From Neurospora intermedia (lineage: Eukaryota; Ascomycota; Sordariomycetes; Sordariales; Sordariaceae), in assembly GCA_037102815.1 (NCBI GenBank), contig BTPP01000004.1:3038001-3102000 (forward strand): 64,000 nt of DNA, read 5' to 3'. The position numbers and the translations under genes are program-made. The notes beneath the pieces are model-generated. The model was not told the DNA's origin, made no database searches, and saw only the letters and a list, made by a program, of their open reading frames with translations. Positions 10,870 through 21,435 of this stretch are shown here, piece by piece; position 1 is the stretch's first letter; each line of letters opens with the position of its first letter.

Positions 10870-13370
10870 TGGGGCTGGTTCTGCGGGTCTTTAATGCGAT
10901 TTTTTCAAGTCCTATAGAGAGCGAGAGAATCGGTGATAGATGATAGAATAGAATAGCGAGATCGGCAAGTGAATATCAGCATTGGATGACGGACCCCTTA
11001 TGTTCAGCTTACATTGACCAGGAGACCCTAAGAGGAAACAGAGAAAGCGGTGCGGTATACAGCAGGAAGCGTTGGTCTGATTTATAGGTGATACGACTTG
11101 TAACTCGTGAACAATAGGTAGGTAGGTAAGGGAAAATGATCGGTAGAATACTTGGTGAGCTTTTACTTCAACTTCATGAAACTGATGGCACATGCCAGCG
11201 CTTGTTAGTTTCTTGTGTGCTTCCATCTGGTCTTGGTTCTTCCATCCCATCGCGCATTTGTGTATTTGAACTTCATGCCATCTTTCCACGTGTATGGCTT
11301 CCTCTATTTCGTGTATTTTCGATGACTGATGCTTTCCGTCAGATCTTTGAGTGCAAGAGCCTTCAATCTATGTCCTTATTATGGCGTCCCATTCGTCAGA
11401 CGGGGACCGCACTGCTAGTGAGGCTTCCGGACTGGCCCAGGAGGTCGGCAACAACCACAGAGGGCCGAAAAGCTATCATACTATATCAGACACTCGAGTT
11501 CTCTGGCTCGGTATGGACAAAGGAAATCCATTCCAACTACTTGAGGTTGGGTGAGGCAGATAAGACTGCCCCTACCAGTACCTTGAATTCCGATGCTGGT
11601 CACCTGGAACATAGAACCTACACTTGCTACTTTCTTGGTAGCCTCTCGACATCATTCCTAGTTTCTGACCATCATGACATGATATTGACCTGTCGTGTGA
11701 TACCGTTCCTAGATGACCAATGGCCACTTTTTCTGTGAAATCAAAAGGCATTCTATGTCTACATTTCAAGTGATGGAGGGTCGCACAGCATAACCCAAAG
11801 GCCGGTCGGGTCATCCGAGCACCTTATTCCGAGTTTGTATAAGGGACAGCTGGCCTAGTGGTTAGCATCATGCTGTTCTGGAATCCTGATAGGAGGCAAG
11901 AATGTTCAGCTGAATCGAAAGTTCTCTGGCCAAATGGTAGAGGAAGCCGTGGCTGCTGTTGTCTTGCGGGGAAACGCCACCTTCTAAGAGAGAAGAATAA
12001 GAGGGTGAGAGAACTTGGCGAATCACTGACGACGGCAACTCCGTTGCACGGTGAACAACGGATGAAGAACCTCCGACTTGCCTCGCGCTCGGCAACACTT
12101 GCAATATCATTCCGTACGCACGGCACGGCACGGCAAGCCCGCGGGTTCGGGAGGCTTGTAATCATGTCCAACGCCGGAAAGATTCTATTTGATCTCACGT
12201 CGAACATGCGGGAGCTGTGGGATTGAATCGTCCATACAATCAATGTGTTTGCCTAGGTCCCGGCCTTCTTCCGACGTCACAAAGGTCGCTCATGTGTCCA
12301 AGAAACAGGACCATGTTGCCGTCAAAGTGGGCGGGTCTGCTGCTGCCGAGTACCAGATCTGGGGAACCCCGGATTGTTTGAGAGATCCAATGGATTGATA
12401 GATCTGATTTGACAGGCAGGACAAGGCGAGGATGGTATGTTAACAGCTCGGTTGCCACGTGCTCTCTTGTTGATGCGCTCCACTGTAGTGGTGATGTAGT
12501 CTGATGTCGGTATCTTGGAGAGAGAGACTTGTATGATGATAATGGAAATTTGTCAAGGGGAAGATAAAGATATCGCAATGGGATCCAAACTTTATGGAGT
12601 TGAAATTGCAGAGGAGTCCAAGGTCGGGTCCTCGAGGAGACCCCCACTAATCGGAGATCCCTTCAGCGCTTTGACACCCAACTGAAGCACAGTGCCTCTG
12701 ACGGGAATGCTTTCCCTTCCACTCATCCATGTTCCACAATTCACTCACAATCTCTCTCTCCACTTTCACACTTCCAATTCCATCACCAACCTCGGACCCC
12801 TTAACTTGTTTTTCCACCTTGTCCCATATCACGATATTTGGCCGTCACCCTCATACACGACGAAAAAGGCTTGAATCCTACTTACGGGTTGTTGTACCAC
12901 TCACAATCAAACACCCAAGTTTGTACATATTACGGACGTACAGAGAGGGTGTCACCTCCAAAGCCTCGCTACACTACCTACCTACCTAGCTAGCGCATTT
13001 CCCCAACCACCATAAGCCGAGCAAGATAGGGCTTCGCGTCTATCAAAGGGACAACAACCCCGTAACAACCAGAGCATCTTGGCCATCCGCCATCAAGGGA
13101 CTGATATTCTCAACAACAAGCGAAACCATTGACGAAGTGCGCATTCCCTTTGACCGGGTTATCCACGAGGCGCATCTGCTTTCATACCGGTCCCATCTCA
13201 TTCATCATCAATCAGGTCGCAAAACCAAGACCCCGCTTCAACACAAAACAAGCATCGAGAGACTCCACTCTCACCAACACCATTCAAAAACCTCCAAGCC
13301 AACCCAAGGGAGATATTTTGTACATCGGCTCATTCGCCCAGCCTTTGAGAGAAAACCAATCTTTGTGGTC
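10870..13370. other. Long intergenic region and phosphodiesterase leader
   Basis: No gene can be supported over 2.5 kb. Open frames up to 200 codons (for example 11136-11738) show no domain, no splice logic and ordinary composition. The stretch 11845-11930 begins like a tRNA (TGGCCTAGTGGTTAGCA) but has no matching T-arm. From about 12700 the sequence becomes pyrimidine-rich, consistent with the leader of the downstream phosphodiesterase gene; several short uORFs would lie in it. Confidence 0.5.
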
Positions 13371-16317
13371 ATGGGAGGCGGCGGCGGCGCCAATGGTGAC
13401 GACCCCGGCGAGGCCAACAACACCAACACCAGCGGCCAACAAGAATCTCCTCCCCCGGCACCGGCTTTGCAAGTCATCGTTCTGGTGAGTGACAAAAATA
13501 TCAATACCTAGTCTAGACTGCACATCCCAATCCAAGTCCTTCTCATGCTCCCTTCACCATCATACCCATTCCTCCGCATCATCCTCAACCGCTGAGAACG
13601 CCATCAGCCGTCTTTCTCATTTCTAGCCGGAAAGAGTCCGCGACACGTTGAATGCCTGTGCGCTTTCTTTGTTAAATCGAGCAGCCGTAGTTCGATCTGC
13701 CTCGACCACCGCCCCTTCATGCTTCTTTTCATATTCCTTTGTTCAATGTCTCAGCTCGGAAAACAATGGGATCCTGTCACCCCAACCACCCACAAAGCGC
13801 GAATATGTCACGGCTAGGGCACCATTCGAGACGTTTTCGACATGTCAACTTTCACCAAGGATGGGCCTCTATGTAGGATCCAGGCGTGTCGGCCATCCTG
13901 GATATGTTCTGAGACACGTGGGATTCCCCTCCGAGCAGGAATTGAAATACCGGGACTCGTAATGCCGGCAGAACAAGTTACCGATATGCATGAACCAACA
14001 ATTTCTTGGGGACCAACTTTCAGCTAACATAGCTTACCAGGGCTCTGGTGGAGGACCTCTCGAGTCTAATGTCACGGCCTTTCTTGTACGCCCAATAGCT
14101 GCGGGCTGGAGGAGAGGGTCAGTCATTGCCGTGGATGCAGGCGTACATCTCAGTGCCATCGAGCAGATTTTGGCAAAGACTCAACCAGCCACCCTTGGCG
14201 AGGATGATGATCACGCTTTACCATACACCCTCAAAACAGGGCCTTTTGCCGGGCTTCAGGTTCCTATGGCTACATCGTCTGCCAATGCATCTTTCATTCA
14301 CCGGACCCTGATCGACACGTACCTAATAACACACCCTCATCTCGATCACATCTCCGGCTTCGTAATCAACACAGCAGGTCTGGGTAGTTCCAGACCCAAG
14401 AAACTCGCCGGCCTACCCAACACGATAGCAGCCTTCAAGACTCACATTTTCAACAACATCATCTGGCCCAACCTGAGTGATGAGAACAACGGAGTGGGGT
14501 TGGTGACGTATACGCGCTTGGTAGAGGGTGGCTCACCAGCGCTGGGAGAGGGGGACTCCAAGGGCTATCTTGAGATCACTGACGACCTCGCAGTCAAGGT
14601 TTGGGCTGTCAGTCATGGTCATTGCTATGAGAGGCATAGCCATCGTGGCAGCGGAAGCGTCACGCGTCCGGGAAGCTTCGATGCTTCCTCCATGGGAGCA
14701 ACGCCGATGAGTGTAATGAGCCCGCCCATGTCCCACCTGGGGCCCCGTGGGCTTGCTCATCATAACAGCATATCGGCAGCTAATAACAGTCTGGCCGCGT
14801 TGCTTCAACAACAGCAGCAAAGAGACCAGGATCGGATGTCTATTCACCAAGGAAATCTGTTCGGCGGCGGCGGTCGCAGCAGCTCCATCTCAGGTCTCGG
14901 TGGCGGACACGCAACAGATGAATCAGTATGTGTTTACGACAGCTCGGCCTACTTCATCCGCGATGTGACCACAGGCAGGGAGATTATCATCTTTGGTGAT
15001 GTTGAACCAGATTCCGTCAGTTTGTCACCACGAAACCGAAACATCTGGCGAGAGGCCGCTCCCAAGATAGCCAAGGGGCATCTCACTGCGATTTTTATCG
15101 AATGCAGCTTTGACGATTCCCAGACGGATGATCGTCTGTTCGGGCACCTCACACCAAGGTACATCATGGAGGAATTGACCGCCTTGGCTGAGGAGGTAAC
15201 AGCCGCGAGGATGGACATGCTACGCAGGAAGTACGAAACCGAACACGGTATCAAGCGCCAGTCAACCTCTCGACCTGGCCCCATGGGACGGAGCTACTCC
15301 GACTACGGAAGCGTCGGTGATAAGAAACGCAAACGCCAAGAGGAGGACGACCGCAACACCCGACGAAGGACGATAACATCCCAGGCGCGAGCAGCCAGTG
15401 CGCACCCGGGATTTAGAACCAAGAGGGAACCATCGACCGCAGCAGGGGCAGGAGCAGACAAAAGCCAACAGCCACATTCATCACAGCAACAAGACCCTCG
15501 GCATCCAACCGAAGATTCCATCTCCCCCAAATCCCGCAAGCGCTACGAAAACCGCCACAGCTCAGCCTCCGCGCAAGCAGCCGCCGCAGCAGCAAGCACC
15601 ACCTCGTTGTATGAAAATGACGGTGTCAACCCACGCAACCCAACGGGCTTTAGAATCGACACGCCCCACCTGGCCACTCCCACAGGCGAAATGTCCCTCG
15701 ACGACTTCCAGCAGCGCGCCACGACCAACCACCAACCACCATTCAACGCTGCCCTCCAACAACACCAAATGGGCATTTCCCGACCCGAACTCCCCCACTT
15801 CCACCTCTCCGAGCCTACCTCGCCATACGGCTCCCCGTCGCCATCCAACGCAATGTCCACCTCCCCCCTCCCGCCCCCAGCAACACCAGCAGCCGTACAC
15901 TTTTCCCAACTCAACCACCCCAGTGTTAACAACAACGCCTCTTCATCGTCGTCGTCAGGAGCGGCGTCAGGGTCAGGGTCAGGGTCAGGGTCAGGGTCAG
16001 GAGGCCCCGTGTCATCATCCGCTGCATCCAACGTAACTCCTGCTACCTCCATGTCGCTCTACCTCAACGGCAACACGCGCGACATGATGGACGTGGACTC
16101 CAACGCCGATGTGGACGTCAACGCGGAGCTGGCGCGGCAGTTGCCCGAGCAGCCGCTGAAAGGACTGAAAGTGGTGATTATCCATGTCAAGGATCGCATG
16201 GTGGACGGGCCGGGCGCGGGCGAGGTGATTTTGGAGCAGCTGGTGGAACATGAGGAGGAAGTCAGGTTGGGGGTCGAGTGGGTTATGAGTTTTGCGGGGC
16301 AGGAGGTTTTTGTGTAG
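13371..16317 (+). CDS. pde1: Low-affinity (class II) cAMP phosphodiesterase
   Basis: Two exons, 13371-13484 and 14041-16317, give 796 aa. Exon 1 ends LQVIVL at a GTGAGT donor and exon 2 begins GSGGGPLESN after TTACCAG, which restores the conserved class II N-terminus. The metal-binding signature THPHLDHISG lies at residues 135-144, with SHGH and IFGDVEPDS further on and the family's closing LKGLKVVIIHVKD...GVEWVMSFAGQEVFV. These enzymes hydrolyse cAMP to AMP and set basal cAMP signalling (yeast PDE1 is the reference). Between residues about 410 and 730 a long low-complexity insert (His, Gln, Ser/Pro, then a Gly-Ser dipeptide run) interrupts the catalytic domain, a feature of filamentous fungal forms. 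The 556-bp intron is unusually long for this window and may hide an alternative exon. Confidence 0.93.
15961..16003 (+). repeat. 6-bp tandem repeat (GGGTCA) in pde1 coding sequence
   Basis: About six nearly perfect GGGTCA units encode the Gly-Ser dipeptide run of the phosphodiesterase insert. In-frame length change here would not disturb the reading frame. Confidence 0.85.
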
Positions 16318-17226
16318 GAAAGGGGGGTGGGGGGTGGATTGGGGGGTACGGTAGCATGGGGATTTATCTTGGTAAGGGGAGGCTTTAGGTATATATATAT
16401 ATATGTGTGTTTATGCAAGGGTCATATAGAGTGGACAAAGGGTTGTGCGTTGTTTTCATTCTTCGATTCTTTAGCGATGTGCTGCCATTGTATAGTACGT
16501 TATATCAGTAGGGGCCTTTATCGTGTCTTCGTTTTCTTCTTCTCTCTTATAATTTAGGTGGTGAGGTGTGAAAGAGTACCTGGGAAACTGTGTTGAAAGG
16601 CATGTTCGGGAGCCAAAGTGTGTATTACAGGACAGGTCAAAAGCATACGCATGAAGTAAATGTCAAAGGGAGAAAACATAAGTTTGCAAAATGAAAACCA
16701 TCACTCCGTGGCTCTGTGAATGTTTGATATTCAATGCTTAAAGTTCAGTGTTCGTTGTTCAAGGTGACCAGCACCGAAATCTGTCATTGCAATGTATATG
16801 CAGAGTGTACCTAGGTATCTATCTATGTCCATATCCAACCTCTCTTCTTTATCTATCCTATTATATCTCGTCTTACGCTCTGATACAGCGTATAGATAAT
16901 GCCCTTCTTATAACCGTATCCAAGAGACTTGTGACTTGCTTTGTTCGACAATTGTGGTACATATCAAAAGCTAAATGGCGTGCAGAGGAAATTGCGTAGT
17001 GCTCCTCAATGTGCGACGATGAGCTGTTCGACTACGCACCGTCGAAATGATATTCACTCGTCTTTGTTTTTTCCGCGAAGGAGTACTTTCGTCGAAGGCA
17101 AGCCGGCATCGAACGATCGAAGGTAGCAAGCAAAGAAGGACAAAGAAGGACTTACCTAAGCAATCCTCTCTCGACCCTTTTCACGCTCACTCATGTCGAC
17201 TGTCATCGGCTCACTCACTCACTCAC
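16318..17226. other. Convergent 3' intergenic region
   Basis: It lies between the phosphodiesterase (+) and the Gln-rich gene (-), so it holds two 3' ends. It has a (TA)n tract near 16390-16403 and a CACT microsatellite at about 17206-17229 that runs into the stop of the minus-strand gene. No coding frame is convincing. Confidence 0.5.
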
Positions 17227-20200
17227 TCACGGATCACTCCGCCACCTCCTCTTCCCCGTGCCCCCATCCAACTGCGCCTTTTTCTCCGTCTTCTCCGCAT
17301 ACGCCGCCAACAGCCCCTGATGATACGGCGTCATCCTGCTCACTCTCTCCTGGAGCACCGCTCCCCAGTCTTCGGGCCGCCAGTTCTGCAACAATATAGG
17401 CGAGATGGCCTGCAAGGTCGCCTGGGGCGCATGGCTGATCACGTCTTGTTGGAGGTGCTCGGGGAGCTGGTTCAGCTGTTGCCCGATAAACGTGGCGCGC
17501 GAGCGGGTGAGAGGAGACTCGCCGGCTGTGCCGAGTTGTTCGTTGAGGTCGTGAACGATAATTTGGGAGGCGCGGCGGGTGCTGCGGCGCGGGGTGGTGG
17601 ATGACGGTGGTGGTGGGCCCATGGAACCTGGAGGAGTGTGATTTTGGTTTTGGGTGCGTGACCTTTTGGAGGCGGGAGTTTCATGGTATTCTTCATCTTC
17701 TTCGTCCTCGCCAGCAGCAGCAGCGCTGTTACGTTTCCTTTTGGGAGTTGAAGGGCCTCCTGCTGCACGTGTTGTTCCATTTTGAGTTTTGTTGCCAGCC
17801 GCCGCCGCCCGCGCCGCTGGCTTTGCCTCATCTTTAGCACGATGGAACTGCTCGAGATCCCCTCTGTGATTGTCAATCGTGTTGCCCGTCACGTTCCTGT
17901 TCGCGCGGTTCCTGGCCCGAGCGGGGACTTCCTCGGCAATATGTTTGTCTGTCAGCCGTCTCCAGAGACGGTTGTCATTGGAGATACCATTGACAGACTG
18001 GTAAGGATCGTAGCGTTGGCCCGTTCTAGCTTCTTGGTGTCGTATTTGAACGTAGCGCTCCCATTGCTCGTTCTTCCACTGTCGGTATGTGTCGTGCAGA
18101 TTGTGGTCGCGGTTGATGGAGGCGTTGTTTTTTTCTTCGAACCGGTGGTGGCGCACATCCGCCTCGATGCGGAAGCCGTACAAGTGAGGCCGCTCTTGTA
18201 CGTCCCAGACGAGATAGCCGGCGTCAAAGGCCTTCTCAAAACACCACAGGTGCATGTAGCCCGCGTTGTTGTAGGGGTCGTAGTAGTCGCCGGTGTGATG
18301 GGAGTGTTCGTCAAAGGCGATGCGGTGGAAGCCCTTCATAATCGTGTAGGCGGGTTTCGCCGCGCAATCCTCGTACCTACATTTTCCTGATTCCTTTTGT
18401 GCGTACCGATCCGAGACCAAGAGCGGCACGTTTTGAATCCACAAGGTCAAGTGTCTGTTGGGTCGGTTTGGATGACCCTCGCCTCGGAAGAACAGGGAAA
18501 GCTGTGATGCTGTGTAGACTTTCGAAGCTACTAGCTCGGCCCTGGCTAATGGCTGGCTGTTGGCATAGGCGAACAAGTTCGCGCTCGGTCGACCCGCTTG
18601 ACCGTACTCGGTGCCCCAGGGCTGCGTGTGCGCTCTGTAGTAGTACACGGATTGGGGATGGATACCATATTGGTTGCGGAATTTCATGGCTCGAATCTTG
18701 ACGACTTCATTGCCGGAGCCCGGAGCCACCCAGCTGTCTGGCTGCGGAGTACCGGGCGGGAAAACGGGAGGGGTCACCACGGGAGGTAGGCGTGGTTCTG
18801 GGGGAGCAGATCCTATAAGCGGCAGGTGAGCAGCATTAGGAGCTGGAACTCCGCTGTTGTTGTTGTTCTGGACTGCTTGTGTTATGACACTACCATGTCC
18901 AGGTTGTGGTTGGGTTCCATGATGAGGTTGGCCGCTAGCACCTCCCAAAACACCAAGTTGTGTACCAGGAAATTGCTGGGTCCCGGAGCCAGGCTGGGCA
19001 ACAACACCTCCTGTGCCATATGGTGAACCGGGAAATGGTTGATTCCCGGGGAAAAGGTGCTGATTAACACCTCCGGCAGCATGTGGCAGACCGGCCTGTT
19101 GGTTGTTATTCACGGGGCTCACGTGTCCACCAGCACCTCCCTGGCGGTTTTGCATACCGGTGTGATGGTTAACTTGTTGATTTCCAGGACTCAAGTAGCC
19201 ACGCGTGCCTCCTTGGGGAGTTTGTGCACGGCTGGGTTGCTGGCTTCCATTATTGAACTGGCCATTCCCGGTCGCTCCTTGGCCACCAGCTGGTGCGTTG
19301 TTGAAATGCTCGCCTCCAGGATTATTAAACTGGCCACCAACACCTTGGCCATGTTGCATACCGTTGTTCTGGTAAAGTTGTTGACTATCATGACTGAAAG
19401 GGTTACTCACGCCTCCTTGTCCTTGACCAGTTTGTCCGTTGTTGAGAAGTTGGCCACTGTGGCCAGTTTGAAGTTGTGCACCGCCCAATTGTTGCTGGCC
19501 TCCATTGTGATATGGGCTACCACCACCGCCTCCCTGCCCATTTTGTATATTGTTGAATTGCTGAGCTCCATGGTTAAACTGACCATAGCCGGCTCCTTGA
19601 CCATAGCCGGCTCCTTGACCAATCTGTGCACCGCTCACTTGCTGGTACCCGTTGTTGTTGAGACCACCAGTAGCCCTCTGGCCGTTTGGTCCGTTGTTGA
19701 GTTGCTGGCCTTGGTTGTTAAAGTGACCACCGCCAGCTACTTGGCCAGCTCGTGCACCGCCCAAATTAAGGAGGTCGATAGCAGCTTCTTCTCGGCCATA
19801 CTGTGCAGCGTCAATGAATTGCTGATCTCCGTTGTTAAACGGTCCACCTATTCCTCCTTGTCCTTGACCAGTTTGTGCGCCGCCCAATTGCTGGTATCCA
19901 TTGTTGGACTGGCTGGCGTGTCCGGCAAATTGCTGATTATCAGAGGAAGGCTGTTGGATAACGATTCCTGGAACAGCTTGTGAGCCAGCAAATTGCTGAT
20001 TCTGGGAGGGATATTGCTGGATATGTCCATCGGAAACAGAAGCACCACCAAAATTCTGGTTACTATTGAAAATGTCTCGTGGTTGTTGCTGTGGTTGTTG
20101 CTGTGGTTGTTGCTGTGGTTGTTGCTGTGGTTGTTGCTGTGGTTGTTGCTGTGGTTGTTGCTGTGGTTGTTGCTGTGGTTGTTGCTGTGGTTGTTGCTGT

Positions 20201-21435
20201 GGTTGTTGCTGTGGTTGTTGCTGTGGTTGTTGCTGTGGTTGTTGCTGTGGTTGTTGCTGTGGCTGTTGCTGTGGCTGTTGCTGTGGCTGTTGCTGTGGTT
20301 GCTGTTGTCGTTGTTGTCGTTGTTGCCCGCCGTCAGCAGCTGCTTGCTCAGGGGCCGCAGAGGCAGCGGGCTGGATCTGGTAAGCATTAGAACCATCCCC
20401 TCCTGCTGCTCCTGGCACCTGAAAATAGTCCTCTAAGTTGTCTGGTAGCCATGGTCCTTCATGAGGGATTTCAATCCCAGCGAAACCCTCATCATTGGAC
20501 CCTTGGTTAACGATGCCTTGTTCCCCGCCGTGACTACCACCACCAGGAGCTGGGTACTGACCCAGACTTTCAGCAGGTGCTCCTTCAGGAGCCGCAGGGG
20601 CGGCGGGCTGTATCTCACCATTGAAACCGTCCGCCTCTGCTCCTGGCTGAGGAGTTACTGCTCCTGGCTGAGGAGTTATGTGCCCCCAATGATCCTGGAA
20701 ATTTTGCAAGGCCTCCAAGTCGTAATTAAGATTATCATTATTAAACTCGTTTTGTTGCCAGTCGTCAACACTACCGCCAGGAGCTGAATACTGGCCCAGA
20801 CTTCCTTCAGGTGCTTGTTCAAGGGCCGCGGAGGTCGTGGGCTGGAACTGAGTACCAAAGCCCTCTTCGCGCAGGAAATTTGTTATAACCCCGTTACTAT
20901 CGTTACTATAGGTTTCAGGGGCCGCCTCCGGATTGGGATTTTGCGTCAAGGTGTATTGTTGAGCAACTTGGGAATTCCATTCTTGACTGGCTGTGAACAA
21001 AAGGGGGTCAATGGGAATGTCGTGTACACCACCCGCCTGCGAAGTGGCATCTTGAACAGATGGATTCATGGGCCCTTGTGCATGAGGGTGTTCTTGCAGA
21101 GCATTAGTGAGCTGGGCAGCTACCCATTGACTCTGTGGGCTGAGATATTGGTCATTGTTACCAGCCTGGGCAGGGTAATTTTGTCCTGATGGGGCCATAG
21201 GTGCTTGGTCATGGGGGAGCTGTTGCGAACCACCATCAGCCGTGGCTGCACCATAAGCTCCATCGCCGTTGCCGTTACCGTTGCCATTGCCATTAGCGTC
21301 GGGGGTATCTGATTCCATCTCTTCTACTGCCATGAACTCGTCCTCCAGTGACATGGCTCCATCGCCATTGCCTCTTGCGTTTAGAATATCCTCCACCTCT
21401 TGGTCTCCGAAGAGATCCTCCTCCGGGGAGGCCAT
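17227..21435 (-). CDS. Large Gln-rich protein with a possible C-x4-C-x37-H-x2-C domain
   Basis: A single 1402-aa frame, ATG at 21435-21433. I do not recognise the gene. Parts in order: an acidic start with a Gly-Asn run; about 330 residues of low complexity; a perfect PQQQ repeat of roughly 18 units (residues about 375-450); then about 400 residues of imperfect repeats around FNNGxQQ and GAQxGQGxGG. A compact, ordered-looking region follows at about 900-1150. In it KCRYEDCAAKPAY...KGFHRIAFDEHSHH...MHLWCFEKAFD (residues about 1013-1070) has paired Cys and a His-x2-Cys, like PARP-type zinc fingers but with longer spacing. The C-terminal 250 residues hold two basic KRKR/SKRSR clusters suited to nuclear import and an acidic run. 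A nuclear protein with a prion-like N-terminal half is a reasonable inference. No introns are needed. Confidence 0.8.
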   Translation of the reverse strand: MASPEEDLFGDQEVEDILNARGNGDGAMSLEDEFMAVEEMESDTPDANGNGNGNGNGDGAYGAATADGGSQQLPHDQAPMAPSGQNYPAQAGNNDQYLSPQSQWVAAQLTNALQEHPHAQGPMNPSVQDATSQAGGVHDIPIDPLLFTASQEWNSQVAQQYTLTQNPNPEAAPETYSNDSNGVITNFLREEGFGTQFQPTTSAALEQAPEGSLGQYSAPGGSVDDWQQNEFNNDNLNYDLEALQNFQDHWGHITPQPGAVTPQPGAEADGFNGEIQPAAPAAPEGAPAESLGQYPAPGGGSHGGEQGIVNQGSNDEGFAGIEIPHEGPWLPDNLEDYFQVPGAAGGDGSNAYQIQPAASAAPEQAAADGGQQRQQRQQQPQQQPQQQPQQQPQQQPQQQPQQQPQQQPQQQPQQQPQQQPQQQPQQQPQQQPQQQPQQQPQQQPQQQPQQQPRDIFNSNQNFGGASVSDGHIQQYPSQNQQFAGSQAVPGIVIQQPSSDNQQFAGHASQSNNGYQQLGGAQTGQGQGGIGGPFNNGDQQFIDAAQYGREEAAIDLLNLGGARAGQVAGGGHFNNQGQQLNNGPNGQRATGGLNNNGYQQVSGAQIGQGAGYGQGAGYGQFNHGAQQFNNIQNGQGGGGGSPYHNGGQQQLGGAQLQTGHSGQLLNNGQTGQGQGGVSNPFSHDSQQLYQNNGMQHGQGVGGQFNNPGGEHFNNAPAGGQGATGNGQFNNGSQQPSRAQTPQGGTRGYLSPGNQQVNHHTGMQNRQGGAGGHVSPVNNNQQAGLPHAAGGVNQHLFPGNQPFPGSPYGTGGVVAQPGSGTQQFPGTQLGVLGGASGQPHHGTQPQPGHGSVITQAVQNNNNSGVPAPNAAHLPLIGSAPPEPRLPPVVTPPVFPPGTPQPDSWVAPGSGNEVVKIRAMKFRNQYGIHPQSVYYYRAHTQPWGTEYGQAGRPSANLFAYANSQPLARAELVASKVYTASQLSLFFRGEGHPNRPNRHLTLWIQNVPLLVSDRYAQKESGKCRYEDCAAKPAYTIMKGFHRIAFDEHSHHTGDYYDPYNNAGYMHLWCFEKAFDAGYLVWDVQERPHLYGFRIEADVRHHRFEEKNNASINRDHNLHDTYRQWKNEQWERYVQIRHQEARTGQRYDPYQSVNGISNDNRLWRRLTDKHIAEEVPARARNRANRNVTGNTIDNHRGDLEQFHRAKDEAKPAARAAAAGNKTQNGTTRAAGGPSTPKRKRNSAAAAGEDEEDEEYHETPASKRSRTQNQNHTPPGSMGPPPPSSTTPRRSTRRASQIIVHDLNEQLGTAGESPLTRSRATFIGQQLNQLPEHLQQDVISHAPQATLQAISPILLQNWRPEDWGAVLQERVSRMTPYHQGLLAAYAEKTEKKAQLDGGTGKRRWRSDP
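20079..20305 (-). repeat. 12-bp minisatellite encoding PQQQ repeats
   Basis: About 18 copies of a 12-bp unit (CTGTGGTTGTTG on the + strand), nearly identical except for a few GGC-for-GGT changes at the distal end. It encodes the Pro-Gln-Gln-Gln tract of the Gln-rich protein. The homogeneity suggests recent expansion and probable length polymorphism. Confidence 0.95.

Noticed and set aside
11136-11738. 200-codon frame in the long intergenic region
   Set aside because: No recognisable domain, no intron logic and no neighbouring coding peptides; chance open frame.
11842-11930. tRNA-like start (A-box TGGCCTAGTGGTTAGCA)
   Set aside because: No pairing 3' acceptor strand, no credible anticodon stem and no GGTTCGANTCC B-box at a proper distance on either strand; at most a degraded fragment.
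19848-20396. HSNSHSNN-, CCCG- and VVAV-type repeat peptides on both strands
   Set aside because: Alternate-frame readings of the 12-bp PQQQ minisatellite, not separate genes.
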